Positions 1 to 10,833 of a stretch of 64,000 nucleotides of DNA are shown piece by piece. Position 1 is the stretch's first letter. The number at the start of each line of letters is the position of its first letter. A program made the translations under genes and the position numbers. The stretch is from Leucocoprinus leucothites. Taxonomy: Eukaryota; Basidiomycota; Agaricomycetes; Agaricales; Agaricaceae. A model generated the notes under the pieces. The model did not search any database. It was given only the letters and a program-made list of their open reading frames with translations, and was not told where the DNA came from. The stretch is taken from positions 1,798,001 to 1,862,000 of the forward strand of contig JAACJO010000007.1 in assembly GCA_013368445.1 (NCBI GenBank). The letters are read 5' to 3'.

Positions 1-2700
1 TGCATGACTTGGCAGCTTTGTTAGAGTGCCAGGTACAGTTGAACCTGTTTCTCCAGAATGGGCATTTAGTGTTGTTGGCATGGTGACCACCTTTGCAGTT
101 GAGACACTTGAAGTTCTTGAGATGAGGGCATAGGATACCCTCAGGAGTGGCATCAGGTGGAGGGTTAGATTTGGGATTGGCCTTACAACACCAGGCCATA
201 GATTGGTGATTCTCAACATGGTGAGGACCACCACAAATTTGACAGCCAGCACCAAGAGTGTGACATGCATGAGTGGGGTGGCCCCACTGCCAACAATTCC
301 TACATTGCACAACACCAGGGTGCATACTAGTAGCACGGATGGTGCCAACATGTCAACCAAAGTTGATGGTATGGTTGACCAATGTTTTGGCCTTAGTACT
401 GTTTTGGGAATCCCAGATGTCGAACTATATGACAGCTGTGTCTGACTTGGGGGAGGCTTTCATGATGTGAGGGCAAGCAGCAAGAATGACATTTTCAAAG
501 AGGGGGGATTGGCTGAGGGCCTGCTCAATAAAAGTGGGAGAGAGAGAATTGGAAGAGTTGGCTACCCAGTATGGAACACCAATGATTTTAAGGAATGATT
601 TGGAATGTGGGAGATAGGGCTTAATGGGGATAGCATCTCCAAGTTGCTAGGCTTTTTTCAGCCAGGATTTGATGGTGTCAAGATCAGTGGGAGTGGTGAT
701 GCCCAAAGTGGTGATGGATATTCCGTTGTATGACTCATGGACAGATTCAATGTGGAGTTTGGATTGAGCGGCAGTAAGGCTGCAGTTGCAGAACTCAGCC
801 ACTTTATTAAAGTCTTTACTGCAATCTGTGATGATGTTTCCCTCAAAGGGGATGAGGACTTGATGATGGATAGGACCATGCATCATCATTTTTGGTTTAG
901 CATATTGAGCAGTTGAGGTCAAAGGTTTGGACACTTGAGACTGGGTGCTACCAAAACCTGCCTTGTATATGACAAGGACTTTGTTGTATGAGAGTTTGGG
1001 GAAGGCGAGTATCATTCCTCATATCTTGACCCTGTTGATGTTGGGAGAGGTGGAAGAGGAAACCACTGGCTGGACACCCCATTGGGTGGCTTCAGCAAAT
1101 GACATGTTCTTCTTGTTGAAATGTTTTGTAAGGGGTTTGGTGGATGCCTTACAGTCAGGAGGGGGAATAGGGGGCAGCATTTCAAAGGCACCTTTAGGGT
1201 TAAGTTTGGATGGCTGAGCCTCACCATCAGAAGAAGGGTGCCCAACTGAGCGCTTGAAATTTCCATTCCTGTTCCTTGGAGTCACATGGTTGGAAGGTGG
1301 AGGGGGAGCCTAGGAGACATGGATAGGACTGGCAGGCTTAGAAGATGTGATGTCATTCCTTGCCTTTCAGGAGTCTGACACAGATGAGACATCATGTGCC
1401 TTACCAGAAGACAAGATGTCATTCTAGGGGGGAAGGAGTGTGCCCTCAGCAGAAGGGGCTTGGTCGACATTCATGTTGTCATCATCAATGCGAGCTGTAG
1501 AGTTAGTTTGCCCAATGACAATGCCAGACAGGAATAGAGGGGTGGGAATGAAAGATGGGGAAGGTTTACATGCCTTCTTTCCCTTACCCTTACCCTTTGG
1601 AGGGGAGGAAGAGTCCATTATAGGGGTATTGGAAGAGGGGCTGAGATATTGTCTCAGTGCTTCAATGATCAAGAGACTGCTTTCACTATTAATAGGCAAA
1701 TGGTCCCAGCCTGATTCAAACATAGTTGTGAGTAAACAATAAATTGGTTCCCCCATTTGGGGAAACCTAGGGTCTTTCTCACCAGGCTGCAATCCCAGAG
1801 CAGCATGGTGTTTGAAAAAAATTATAATATATTTAAGCGCCTCAAGCACTTTGAAGGCAGCTTCACTGACAATCACAGTTTCTTCGGTGGCTGTGTTTGA
1901 TAGATCCTTAAGATCTGGGAGATGTGGCTGTGCAGGCCTAGATTCCTGCGGCTGTGTAGTGATGTCAGGTGTGACGTCATTAGTATTAAATGATCTAGCA
2001 AAGAAAGTAGCTGGAGTGCCAGATGGCACAGCATTTGCTGACTCAGCAGATCCATGGATTGCATGAGGCAGCCTTGAGGTAGGTGGGGGTCCAAATAAAC
2101 AAACATTAGGTACTCCATTACTGAGAATCCCATCCTCTTGGTCACTCCACGCATCCCTGCAAGAGTTCAAGTTCAAAGAATCAGATTGTTTGAGCTCACC
2201 TAAGAACCCCTCACCAAAAGGGTGGAAGGGAATAGGCAATTTAAAGCCATCATATGTGCTCATAGATGCTGTTCTTGAGATGGCTTTAGGGGTAGTATCC
2301 AGGCCTCGGCAAACTTCATGAGCACAAGCTCGCTTAGCATGTGATAAAGGGGGAGGGGGAGTTCTGAGGGATGAGTGTGACGCTGCACGCAATAGTGCAA
2401 CAGGAGTGATTATGGGGGAGGAGGGGGTTGAGACATCGGATGAATCAGAATCACTCTCACCACTTTCCTCTTCTTCAAAGCTGGCTCTGGATGAGGCAGT
2501 AGACTTGGTATCATCATGGACAGAGTGCCTGGTCAATTTGATAGAAAGCACAGGCAATTTTGAGTGGTCGCACTTCTAGTTGAGACACGTGTTTCAGTGT
2601 TGGTGATGTTTATAGGGTCCAAAGACAGCAGGGGGGTACCCTTAAGGTCCACCCAGTGCAATGGTGTAGTCATTTCAATGGTATTTGTAGCCAATATGTA

Positions 2701-2914
2701 AAGTGGCTCAAAAAACTGTCCCAATGTTTTCGCATTTTGGACATATTTGCTAATACCAGGGCAGATATATGGCATAGCATCCTGAAAATATTCACACAGG
2801 TACCTTGACATATTGGGCATATATATTCCCATGATCACATGACCTTGTCCATCAATGAATTATTAATGAATTATCGAAAATATCTACTCATTGGGACAGT
2901 TTTTTAACCCTCTG
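2701..2914. repeat. Left 214-bp TIR of Tc1-like copy 1
   Basis: The outer end reads AAGTGGCTCAAAAAACTGTC. The inner end carries the same AAAAAACTGTCCCAATG motif in inverted orientation and closes with CTG. The inverted partner is 4078-4291. Confidence 0.88.
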
Positions 2915-2926
2915 TTATCTACCTAC

Positions 2927-3944
2927 TCAATACTTTGTATGACCTCCTCTTGCCCTGATAACTGCCTCAATCCTTCTGGGCATGCTTTCTATCAGCCTTT
3001 GGCACCTTTCTGCTGGAATCTTATTCCACTCCTCTACTAGCCTCTCCCACAATTCAAATACTCCCTTGGGTGGTCTTTCATATGCCTTCAGCTGGTCCTT
3101 CAGGTAGGTCCAGAGGTGTTCAATGGGATTTAGGTCAGGGGATTGTGCAGGCTATGATAGAACTTGAATGTTGTTGTCCACAAACTATTGTTGTCCCAGT
3201 TTTGAGGTGTGTTTTGGGTCATTATCCTGCTGGAATATCCTCTTCTCCTCCTCCATCTCCAACTTTTCAAAGCTTTTGACCACCCCATTGTCCAAAATCT
3301 CGCAGTATTGCACTGTGTCCATATTTCCTTGAACCTCTATCAGCTTTCCTACTCCATTCCACCCCATACACCCTCACACCATCATGTTACCACCTCCTCC
3401 ATATTTGACAGTAGGGAGAGTTGTCCTATCTGACAGTGGTTCCCCCCTCCCCTTCCAGGTATACACCTTTCCATCTGACCCAATCCTGTTGATCTTTGCT
3501 TCATCTGTCCATAACACCCTCTTCCAGTCCTCCACTGTCCAATTCCTATGTTCATGTGCAAAGTCAAGGCATTCCTCACAATGTTGCTTTTTGAGTGGAG
3601 GTCATTTGATCTTGGTTACAGAGTGAAATCCATTATTCTGAAGGGTATTTCTGACAGTTTGGGGTGTGACAAGGTCAGACAGAGTAGATTTAATGAAAGT
3701 TGTAGCCTGGACAGCATTGTCTAGCTTTCCAGAGGTTATTTGGTGAATTATTGCTTTTTTATCATGAGGAGAAAGCTTGGAAGGACATCTCCCTTGTTGT
3801 TTTCCTTGTCCCCATCAACTTCTTTCTTGATCCTCCCAACAGTAGACTGCCTAGACCAGTTTTATGTTCAATCTGGCACAAGGAATAGCCATCTTTGAGA
3901 AGAGAAGTGACTTGGGAGTATTGGATAGAGGAGATAGCTTTCAT
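2927..3944 (-). pseudogene. Tc1-like DD34E transposase, dead copy
   Basis: Reads leftward from ATG 3944 (MKAISSIQYSQVTSLLKDG, the N-terminal DNA-binding start) to a TGA at 2929-2927. The second catalytic block QQDNDPKHTS is intact at about 3185-3367 but is followed by TAG where the other copy has TGG (Trp). A frameshift also follows the N-terminal ~30 codons. Normal length for the family is about 340 residues, which the span matches. The protein would cut and paste the element at TA sites; this copy cannot. Confidence 0.88.
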
Positions 3945-4077
3945 GATGTAGTGGCAGGAAGAAAGACAGTTGTAACCATCTCAACATGTCAACCAAGGTC
4001 ACATGATCTTGTTTATTACTGCCATGCCTGCCCTGATGCTCCCCTGGCATGTTACAAGGTAGATACTGGGAGGCTGA

Positions 4078-4291
4078 CAGGGGGTCAAAAAACTGTCCCA
4101 ATGAGTAGATATTTTCGATAATTCATTAATAATTCATTGATAGACAAGGTCATGTGATCATGGGAATATATGTGCCCAATATGTCAAGATACCTGTGTGA
4201 ATATTTTCAGGATGCTGGGCCATATATCTGCCCTGGTATTAGCAAATATGTCCAAAATGCGAAAACATTGGGACAGTTTTTTGAGCCACTG
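4078..4291. repeat. Right 214-bp TIR of Tc1-like copy 1
   Basis: Inverted partner of 2701-2914. The inner end starts CAGGGGGTCAAAAAACTGTC and the outer end closes TTTTGAGCCACTG before TA. Confidence 0.88.
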
Positions 4292-4345
4292 TATGTAGAC
4301 ACCATTGAAGAAATCGATGATGGTGGTTAGTGGGAAAGGAGGATG

Positions 4346-5629
4346 GACACGCATTGTCTACGAGGCAACCCATGGATCTGCTGACTTAGCAGGTCCATGT
4401 GACATCGACATGGGCTCCCCCAAGGCACCTACTTTACTACCCCCAGATCATCAGCCCACTCTGGCCCATCCTTCCTACTGCCCAAGCTGACACCTGCAAA
4501 GGCCCGCACTAGTGGCAAGGTGCCTACTCAAGTGCCCCCTGCTCCTAAGGTTAGGTCTGATGGCCAAGCCCGGTGAGCATCCATTCTACCCTCAGCAGCT
4601 AAGAAGTCATTTGCTGAGGTTGCCTGTACCCCAGCATCTGTGGCAGCACTTATCAAGCTTGCCCAGTCCCACCCCACCCTCAAGCCTGATTGCATCACTG
4701 CAATGCATCAGGCTGCCCTTGCTGATGTGCCTTCTGCAAAGAAGCCCCATATGACCATGTTGGGCCCTACCTGATACCAACTCTTCCTCAATTTCACTGG
4801 CAATGCTGGTGATATCACCTACCTGCACTATAAGGCAATGTGCCTTCTTAATGACTCCCTCACTCATGCAAAGAGCTCACTTCATGTCGAGAACATTGCC
4901 CAGGCTTACAACACCATCTCGTTGTACACCAACACTATTGCCACTGATATTGAGGCATTGGTGATTGAATCCACCCTCTCTTCTGCTTTTACAGCCCCGT
5001 TTGAGCTGAAGACAAAACACCCCAGGTCTAGGTCTTACCTCAAGATCCTGGATGTTCCTTACTACATGAGTAGTATCCATACCACTCCGCAACACATTTC
5101 TGACCATATGCACTTGTCTCCCTTCAAGGAGATATTCGCCAACATCTCCTCCATGTGCATCATGCACAACTCTGCCAAAGCTGATACTGCCACTGTTTGG
5201 GTTGACCTCTGGGATTCTCAGTCCAGTGCTAACACTAAGCACCTGGTCGGCAAATACCTCAACTTTGATGGCATGCAGGCTATGATCAAGGCTGCGCATG
5301 CTCACCCTGGGACCCCCCAGTGTCAATGATGCTGGCATTGGGGCCACACTACCACCACCTGTCGTAACCATGTGCTCAGGTGCTCACAATGCAGTGGGCT
5401 ACATTGGTCCAAGAATCACTGCACCACCTCCTTCTACTGTAAGGGGTCACCAAAGGCTAATCCCCCTATCTAGCCCACACCTGCTGGGGAACCCTATCCC
5501 CACATCAAGTATGTCAATTGCCACAAGGAACATGCTGCTACTGACCACAAATGTGTGTTCTGGTGCCACCGGTTTGATCGGGGTTGGCTGCAAAGTCATT
5601 CTGGTCCTGCTAGTCAGCCCTGGGCCTAG
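4346..5629 (+). pseudogene. G2 gag protein, partial and frameshifted
   Basis: The reading starts in the family block HGSADLAGPCDIDMGSPKAP (4346-4490), shifts frame, and resumes at 4838-5329 with the core gag region (RPRSRSYLKILDVPYYM-like, then ADTATVWVDLWDSQS). TGA replaces a residue just before the first zinc knuckle, and a second stop lies in NPPI*PTPAGEP. The last segment reads CWHWGHTTTTC, CSQCSGLH, CHKEHAATDHKC and ends SQPWA. It is homologous to the C-terminal half of LINE-A ORF1, so an RNA-binding nucleocapsid-like role is inferred. Confidence 0.82.
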
Positions 5630-5966
5630 GGGAAGCTCCCTAGTGTCAATACATCATCCTCCATCCATTGCTGGTCGCTGGGTGGGCCCCTATGAACCTC
5701 AAGGCCTGCCACTTTCAGATGCAGTGATATTGGTATATGTTTCATCTCTTTGTATTTCATCACATGCCTAGCCCACTTCTACTGTCAATTCGCATATTGT
5801 CTTGTACAGGACTCTTATATATTCCTGGTTGTTTACTCTTGTATAGTCGGTAGCAGTATTGGTTCTCTGTAGTAGATAGTTGGGTGCAGACTGCTATCGT
5901 GCACTGTGTGTTATAAATTTGGACCCCTCCAGGGTCCACTGAATTAAAAATTAAAAATTAAAAAAC
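4346..5966 (+). mobile_element. G2 gag-only retroposon, 5'-truncated
   Basis: Starts inside the gag coding region and runs through the natural gag stop (5627-5629) into a ~330-bp 3' UTR. It ends with the G2 tail: GACTGCTATCGTGCAC, then TATAAATTTGGACCCC, a decayed hairpin, CACTGAATT, and an A-rich tract interrupted by TT (about 5940-5966). No ORF2 follows. No gene is seen in the 3' UTR. Confidence 0.85.
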
Positions 5967-6048
5967 CTCAGAGACTCTCAGTCAGGAGCCAGTGCTAAAA
6001 AGCTCCTCAACAAGTACCTCAACTTCAACGGTATGTAGGCCATCATCA
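5967..6048 (+). mobile_element. G3 gag fragment
   Basis: Encodes DSQSGASAKKLLNKYLNFNG, matching G3 gag, then TAG and a broken end at an LTR-c. The sequence that should follow is found in reverse at 8295-8404, on the other side of an inverted segment. Confidence 0.8.
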
Positions 6049-6299
6049 TGTTAGAAGGTGACGCACAGGGGACGTGTGGGAGGTCCTAGAAACCAGAGAA
6101 ATTGCCCAGGGAGCTCACAACTCACACAGGAATCTGTGGACAACTGTAAATGACTGAGAGTCAAGAAAGCGTCCACAGGAGAGTTGAACATCCAGTCAGG
6201 TGATCTACAACTGACTAAGCAACCTCTGCATCAACTCTAACTTCACACATCAACAAATCAATCACAAATACTTGTAGACTGTCCAGAGCACATCTGACA
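6049..6299 (-). repeat. LTR-c solo LTR (251-bp form)
   Basis: Bounded by TGTTAG and CTGACA. Same sequence as the LTR attached to the copia pol remnant at 45362-46494, but lacking a ~51-bp unit. Left flank is catca, right flank is gtatt, so it has no target duplication of its own; the missing partners flank the LTR at 8405-8706. Confidence 0.92.
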
Positions 6300-6851
6300 G
6301 TATTCCCAGTGTGGTGGTCCTCACTGCAGTGAGAATCATCACTTCACATTGTTGTGCTGTAAGGGGAGTCTGAAGGCAAATCCCCCTATCCTGCCCACAT
6401 CCGCTGGGGAGCCCTGTTCCCACATCTCATGTATTAACTGCAAGAGTGACCATGCAGCTGATGATCAAAAGTGCCCATTCTGGCACTACTGGTTTGACTA
6501 TGATTGGCTTAGCTGTTGCAAGGAGGACAATAGGAGGCCCTGGTAGTAGGTTGTGTACCTGCTTTAACATATCTTCCAACCCTGTCGGTTCATTGCTAGG
6601 GCTACACGTGTATGTAAGCTTACTGTTAGAGGTCTGTGAGTTGGACTTTAGTCTCATTTTATTTTGTTACTATGCCACATCTCTTTGCCGTTGAGTAGTG
6701 TACTATATTTGGACAGGACTTTATCTATTCTTGTCTCTGTAGTGTTTGGCTTAGGTAGCGGTACTTAGGTCCTGTACTATGTTGGTGGGCATGGACTGTG
6801 ACCAGGCACTGCATAATAAATCATTGATTTTTTTAAATAAAAAAAAAAAAA
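6300..6851 (+). pseudogene. G3 gag C-terminus and 3' UTR
   Basis: Open from 6300 to the TAG at 6544-6546. It encodes the second half of the zinc-knuckle region (QCGGPHCSENH, CCKGSLKANPPILPT, CINCKSDHAADDQKCPFW) and the C-terminus SCCKEDNRRPW. The 3' UTR runs to a tail of T-run then poly(A), preceded by GGACTGTGACCAGGCACTGC and TAATAAATCATTGATT, the shared LINE-A/G3 end. This piece is the inverted 3' end of the G3 element at 8707-10448. No other gene lies in 6547-6851. Confidence 0.8.
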
Positions 6852-7957
6852 GTGGCCCTCCTCAAGCTAGGGTTAGGTCTGATAGCCAAGCTCAGTGAGT
6901 GCCCACCAAGGCACCCCCTCCCCCCACCTTGGTCAAGAAGTCCTTTGCCAAGGCAGCCCACACCCCTGCCACAGCTGCATCACTGATCAAGCTGGTATAG
7001 TCCCACCCCACCCTCGAGCCTGAGCATGTCACTGCAATGCACCAGGCCACCCAAGCTGCTGCTCCCACTACCCAGAAGCTGCACATGACAACCACAGGCC
7101 CCACCCACTGTCAACTCTTCCTCAACTTCACTAGCAGTGCCAATGAAGTCATTTATCTCCACTATAAGGCCATGTGCCTTCTCAATGATTCCCTTTCTCA
7201 TGCTAAGTCAATCTTGCGCATGGAGAATATTACCAAGGCATACAGCACAATCATGCTGCACACCTCCTCCATCCCCTCTGATGCTGATTGCGAGGTTATT
7301 GAGGCTTCCATCCCCTCCATCTTCACTGGCCCCTTTGTGATCAAGACATGCCACCCCAGGTCAAGATCCTACATTCTTGATGTCCCTTACTTCATGAATG
7401 GTGTCTGCATTACACCGAATCATGTGACCAACCGCATGCAATTGTCTGCCTTCAAGGACATTTTCACAGATGTTTCCTCCATGTGCATTATGTGCAATTC
7501 CTCCAGAGCTGACATTGCCACCATCTGGTTCAACCTCTGGGACTCTCAATCAGGAGCAAGTGCCAAGAAGCTCCTGGTCAAGTACCTCCACTTTGAGGGC
7601 ATTCAGTCCACCATCCAGGCCACACATGATCACCTGGGCAGTCCACAGTGTCAGTGTTGCTAGCACTGGGGACATTCTACCCCATTGTGCCATACCCATA
7701 TGTTGCGATGTGCCGCTTGCAGCAGTCCTCATCATACTGAGAACTACCACTCCCACTTGAGCTGTTGTAAGGGGAGTCCGAAGGCAAATCCCCCTATCCC
7801 ACCCACCTCCACTGGGGATCCCTGTCCCTATATCAAGTGTGTCAACTGCCCCAAGTCACATGTAGCTGACAATCGCAAATGCCCATTCTGGTGACACCAG
7901 TTTGACTAGCTTTGGCTTGAACACCATTGTTGCAATGCCGCTCAGTCACATCTGTAG
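6852..7957 (+). pseudogene. G1 gag, partial, with internal stops
   Basis: The longest open part, 7037-7663, covers the core: MHQATQAAAPTTQKLHMTT, RPRSRSY-type block, VPYFMNG, and DIATIWFNLWDSQSGASAKK, up to SPQCQCC. A TAG follows in place of Trp in the first knuckle. The knuckle segment resumes (HWGHSTPLC, CAACSSPHHTENYH, CVNCPKSHVADNRKCPFW) and stops again at TGA; the natural end is TAG 7955-7957. Relative to other copies, one residue pair is lost in RSRSYLKVLDV. Homology to LINE-A ORF1 supports an RNA-binding role; it is not functional here. Confidence 0.82.
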
Positions 7958-8294
7958 GGTTCTCTTCCCTGCAGGTCACATTGTCCTCCCCTGCGCTGGG
8001 CATGGTGGGTCCTGGAGATCCATGCAGTGCACTTTCTATCCACCAGCAAATCAGAACAAATCAATTTGTATAGTATTTCTTTCATCTCAGACTATGTACC
8101 ACTGTGTGAAGTTGTCATTTGTACTAGATGGACTTCAGACTTGTATTTATACCTAGCTATGTAGATGTGTAGTTGGTAGCGGTACTTTCTGCATGTTGTA
8201 GTAGTTGGGCACAAACTGCTATTACACACCACATTATAAATGGACCCATTCAGGGTCCACTGATTTAAAAAAAAAAGAAAAAAAAAAAAACCAC
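6852..8294 (+). mobile_element. G1 gag-only retroposon, 5'-truncated, old copy
   Basis: Begins inside gag (CAAGCTAGGGTTAGGTCTGA region) and ends with the G1 tail (CTAGCTATGTAGATGTGTAG, TGCTATTACACACC, TATAAATGGACCC) and poly(A) at about 8268-8294. It appears far poorer in CpG than the G1 copies at 37239, 48524 and 52364, suggesting age. It lies inside the inverted 6300-8404 block. Nothing is seen in the 3' UTR 7958-8267. Confidence 0.85.
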
Positions 8295-8404
8295 CACACT
8301 GGAAACACCTGAGTGCACAGTTGTAGCAGTTGGGAGTAGAGTGACTGAAGTGCCAGTAGCACTAGCACTGGGGAACACTGGGGTGGGCATGGGTGGGCTT
8401 GATG
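8295..8404 (-). mobile_element. G3 gag fragment (displaced by inversion)
   Basis: On the minus strand it encodes the THAHP...PQ(C) to LRC.QCGG knuckle region of G3 gag. It parallels 8707-8815 but is a different copy. Read in reverse, it continues the plus-strand fragment 5967-6048. Confidence 0.75.
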
Positions 8405-8706
8405 TGTCAGATGTGCTCTGGACAGTCTACAAGTATTTGTGATTGATTTGTTGATGTGTGAAGTTAGAGTTGATGCAGAGGTTGCTTAGTCAGTTGTAGA
8501 TCACCTGACTGGATGTTCAACTCTCCTGTGGACGCTTTCTTGACTCTCAGTCATTTACAGTTGTCCACAGGTGAGTACAAGTCTCTATCTTGTTAATATA
8601 GTCATTTACAGTTGTCCACAGATTCCTGTGTGAGTTGTGAGCTCCCTGGGCAATTTCTCTGGTTTCTAGGACCTCCCACACATCCCCTGTGTGTCACCTT
8701 CTAACA
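8405..8706 (+). repeat. LTR-c solo LTR (302-bp form)
   Basis: TGTCAG...CTAACA, inverted relative to the LTR at 6049-6299. Left flank tgatg is the complement of that LTR's left flank, and right flank aatac is the complement of its right flank. Confidence 0.92.
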
Positions 8707-10363
8707 AATACCTGAGCATGTGGTTGTGGCAGGTGGGGGTAGAGTGACCAAAGCACCAGCAGTGCTGGCACTGGGGGACACCGGGGTGGGCATGGGTGGG
8801 CTTGATGATGGCCTGCATACCGTTGAAGTTGAGGTACTTGTTAAGGAGCTTCTTGGTGCTGGCTCCTGACTGAGAGTCCTATAGGTTGAACCAAATGGTG
8901 GTGGTGTTGGCCTTGGGGGAGTTGTGCATGATGTGCACAGATGAAACATCAGCAAAAGTGTCCTTGAATGGAGACAATCACATGCGATCAGTAATCTGAA
9001 CTGGTGTAATATGGATGCCATTCACATAGAAGGGGACGTTGAGGATCTTGAGATAGGACCTTGACCTGGGGCAGCGTGTTTTCAGCTCGAATGGGGCAGT
9101 GAAGATGGAGGGGATAACAGACTTGACAACAGTGATGTCAGAGTCTGAGGGTAGGGCAGAGGTGTACAGCGTGATAGTGCTGTATGCCTTGGTGATATTC
9201 TCAATGCGCAAAGAAGACTTGGCATATGAGAGGGTGTCATTGAGAAGGTGCATGGCCTCATGGTGGAGATAGGTGATCTCACTGGCATCCCCAGTGAAAT
9301 CAAGGAATAATTGGTGGCAAGTGGGCCTGGCAGTAGTCATGCACAGCTTCTTGGCAGAGCTGGCAGTGGTGGTGGTGGCCTGATGCATCGCGGCAATGTG
9401 ATCAGGGTCAAGGGAGGGGTTTGCCTGTGCCAGCTTGATGAGCAACACAGGTGGTGCCAAAGTGCCAGAATGAGTGGCTTCCACAAATGAGCACTGACAA
9501 GGTGCTGGAGCAGAAGTGGGGATGGGCGCCTTAGTGGGCACTTGAGGGGGGCCACTAGCACGTGCCTTGGGGGGTGCTTGCTTGGGCAGTATGGGGGAAC
9601 AGGCCAGGGCAGGCTGCAGTGCCTTGGGCATTTGCTTGGGTGCCTTGGGGGACACCATGTCAATGTCACATGGTTCTGCTGACAAAGTGGAACCATGGGT
9701 TGTCTTGTGGATGACATACATGTCTTTAGGGGAGGCTTTGGGCTCATTGAACTGAGCGAAGCCCTGCATGAAGGAATGAAAGGTGGTCCTGCCATGGCTG
9801 GCCTACTGCTTGTCCATGGAAATGCATGCACTCCCAAGTCCGCTCATCTCGAATTCATAGATGGCACTAGCAAGATAGCTGGCATACACCTTGGCATAGT
9901 CCTTGTTGAGGAGGGAATTGTCAGGGAGTTCATGCATAAAGCACAAGAACTTCTTGAGGCTGTTGAAAGCCCACTTGGCTGTGGCATCATCTCTAGGCAT
10001 GGTCCCAGTGGAGGACGATGGGGTGGATGGCACAATCAGGGGAGGAGTGGGAACTGGATAGTACATGGTACCACCAGCAATGAGTGGGGCCTTGGGACCT
10101 AAGATCAGCAGAGGCTGAGTAGTAGGCACCAGCAATGGAACGTCAGCGGGCACCAAGGGAAGAGATGAGGGTGACTGAATGTCAGCCCTCATGGAGGTAG
10201 CCAGAGCCTTGAATTCTGCCATAGAGCAGCTGGGCTGGGTGGAGGTGGAGGGCCTGGGGGCCTCATCAATAGTGTCAAGCTTGTCCTCACCAGATGCAAT
10301 GTCAGAGTTGAGATCCATGTTCGCAATTTTGCGAGTGATAGCCTTAGATTTGCATCTGCCCAT
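8707..10363 (-). pseudogene. G3 gag protein, frameshifted
   Basis: Starts MGRCKSKAITRKIANMD at 10363. It is open to 9803, through the family motif LIAGGTMYYPVPTPP and a helical block ending YAKVYASYLASAIYEFEMS. After a frameshift it is open again at 8978-9769: HGSTLSAEPCDIDMVSPKAP, proline-rich linker, LIKLAQANPSLDPDHIAAMHQA, TCHQLFLDFTG, RPRSRSYLK-like, VPFYVNG. A further shift precedes the NTTTIWFNL.DSQSGA block and knuckles at 8707-8900. The order matches G1 and G2 gag, but the N-terminal third is specific to G3. Function is inferred only from homology to LINE-A ORF1. Confidence 0.82.
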
Positions 10364-10448
10364 GTTAGATAGGTAGAAATGGTGTACACTAGACATCTAA
10401 CTTCACACCAATAAATAGATGGTGGTGGTAAGAGGTCAAGAAGGGATG
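8707..10448 (-). mobile_element. G3 gag-only retroposon (5' three-quarters)
   Basis: The 5' end at 10448 reads CATCCCTTCTTGACCTC on the minus strand, then TTACCACCACCATC, the leader shared by G1-G3. The leader is about 85 bp before ATG 10363. The 3' end is detached and lies inverted at 6300-6851. The 5' end abuts a minus-strand mosaic fragment. Confidence 0.83.
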
Positions 10449-10833
10449 TTGAGGAGGGCCACTAGTGCATGCTTTAGAGGGTGCTTGCTTGGGTGGTAAG
10501 GGAGGACAGGCTGGGGCAGGCTGACCATCCGGAGGGGGTATAGTGGGCACCTTGGGAGAGCCTATGTTGATGTCATGTGGACCTGCTGAGTTAGTGGATC
10601 CATGGGTCACCTCATGGATGATGCATGTTGCTTTAGGGCTGGCCATGAGCATCCCACACTTGAGCCCAAGGTTATACATTACCTCTCCAAAATCGACCAG
10701 CCCACAAGAGCTGAGTGAGTGCAAGGTGATGGGGGTGCTGTTGAGTTCTAGCTCATCAACAATGATGATGGCCACCTTAGAAAGGCATGTGATGGCAGCA
10801 GAAGCGTCCTCCTCTGCAATGGAGGAGCAAGAA
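10449..10833 (-). mobile_element. Mosaic gag fragment (G2 type joined to G1/G3 type)
   Basis: The minus strand encodes a G2-type stretch (IIIVDELELNSTPI, SSCGLVDFGEVMYNLGLKCG, HGSTNSAGPHDINIGSPKVP) and then a G1/G3-type linker, PPKQAPSKACTSGPPQ, in one frame. Both ends are truncated: one meets the G3 5' end at 10448, the other a LINE-A fragment at 10834. Confidence 0.7.

Larger units (their letters stand above)
2701..4291 (-). mobile_element. Tc1/mariner-like transposon, copy 1 (1591 bp)
   Basis: The element is bounded by TA on both sides (2699-2700 and 4292-4293) and by 214-bp terminal inverted repeats (2701-2914 and 4078-4291). It has the same structure as the copy at 23430-25022 and is inserted just downstream of the LINE-A ORF1 start. 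The outermost base is A instead of the C seen at the other ends. The transposase gene between the repeats is dead. Confidence 0.92.
1..4305 (-). pseudogene. LINE-A ORF1 (gag-like), copy 1, decayed
   Basis: ORF1 begins at ATG 4305-4303, is split by the transposon at 2701-4291 and continues to the window edge. Long open stretches remain at 1424-2557 (acidic Ser-rich region, FGPPPTSRLPHAIHGSAES motif, KGKGKGKK tract) and 647-1015 (GPxxxQVLIPFEGN block). The zinc-knuckle segment, ending CPFW...RF..WHSNKAA in intact relatives, lies at about 1-400. Several stops and frameshifts separate these pieces, so no full protein is made. By analogy with LINE ORF1 proteins it would bind element RNA. The intact version of the same protein is best seen in copy 5 (54941-57967). 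Confidence 0.8.
1..4345 (-). mobile_element. LINE-A copy 1 (ORF1 part), runs off the left edge
   Basis: Minus-strand LINE-A whose 5' end lies at about 4345, where the reverse complement begins CATCCTCCTTTCCC as in copies 5 and 6. ORF1 runs leftward to the window edge; ORF2 lies outside. A Tc1-like element (2701-4291) splits the ORF1 start region at a TA dinucleotide; excising it rejoins the leader found intact in other copies. The 5' end abuts a truncated plus-strand G2 element head-to-head. Confidence 0.85.

Noticed and set aside
4877..5371. Long opposite-strand frames over gag regions, for example 4877-5371, 38229-38942, 49277-49852 and 53442-53930
   Set aside because: They are antisense shadows of gag coding sequence; they recur over every G copy only because the sense codons are conserved, and they show no domain.
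6049..6299. Repeated ~250-300-bp sequences as a CRISPR-like or regulatory repeat array
   Set aside because: They are dispersed, in both orientations, with TG...CA ends, and one is attached to copia pol with a polypurine tract: they are LTRs.
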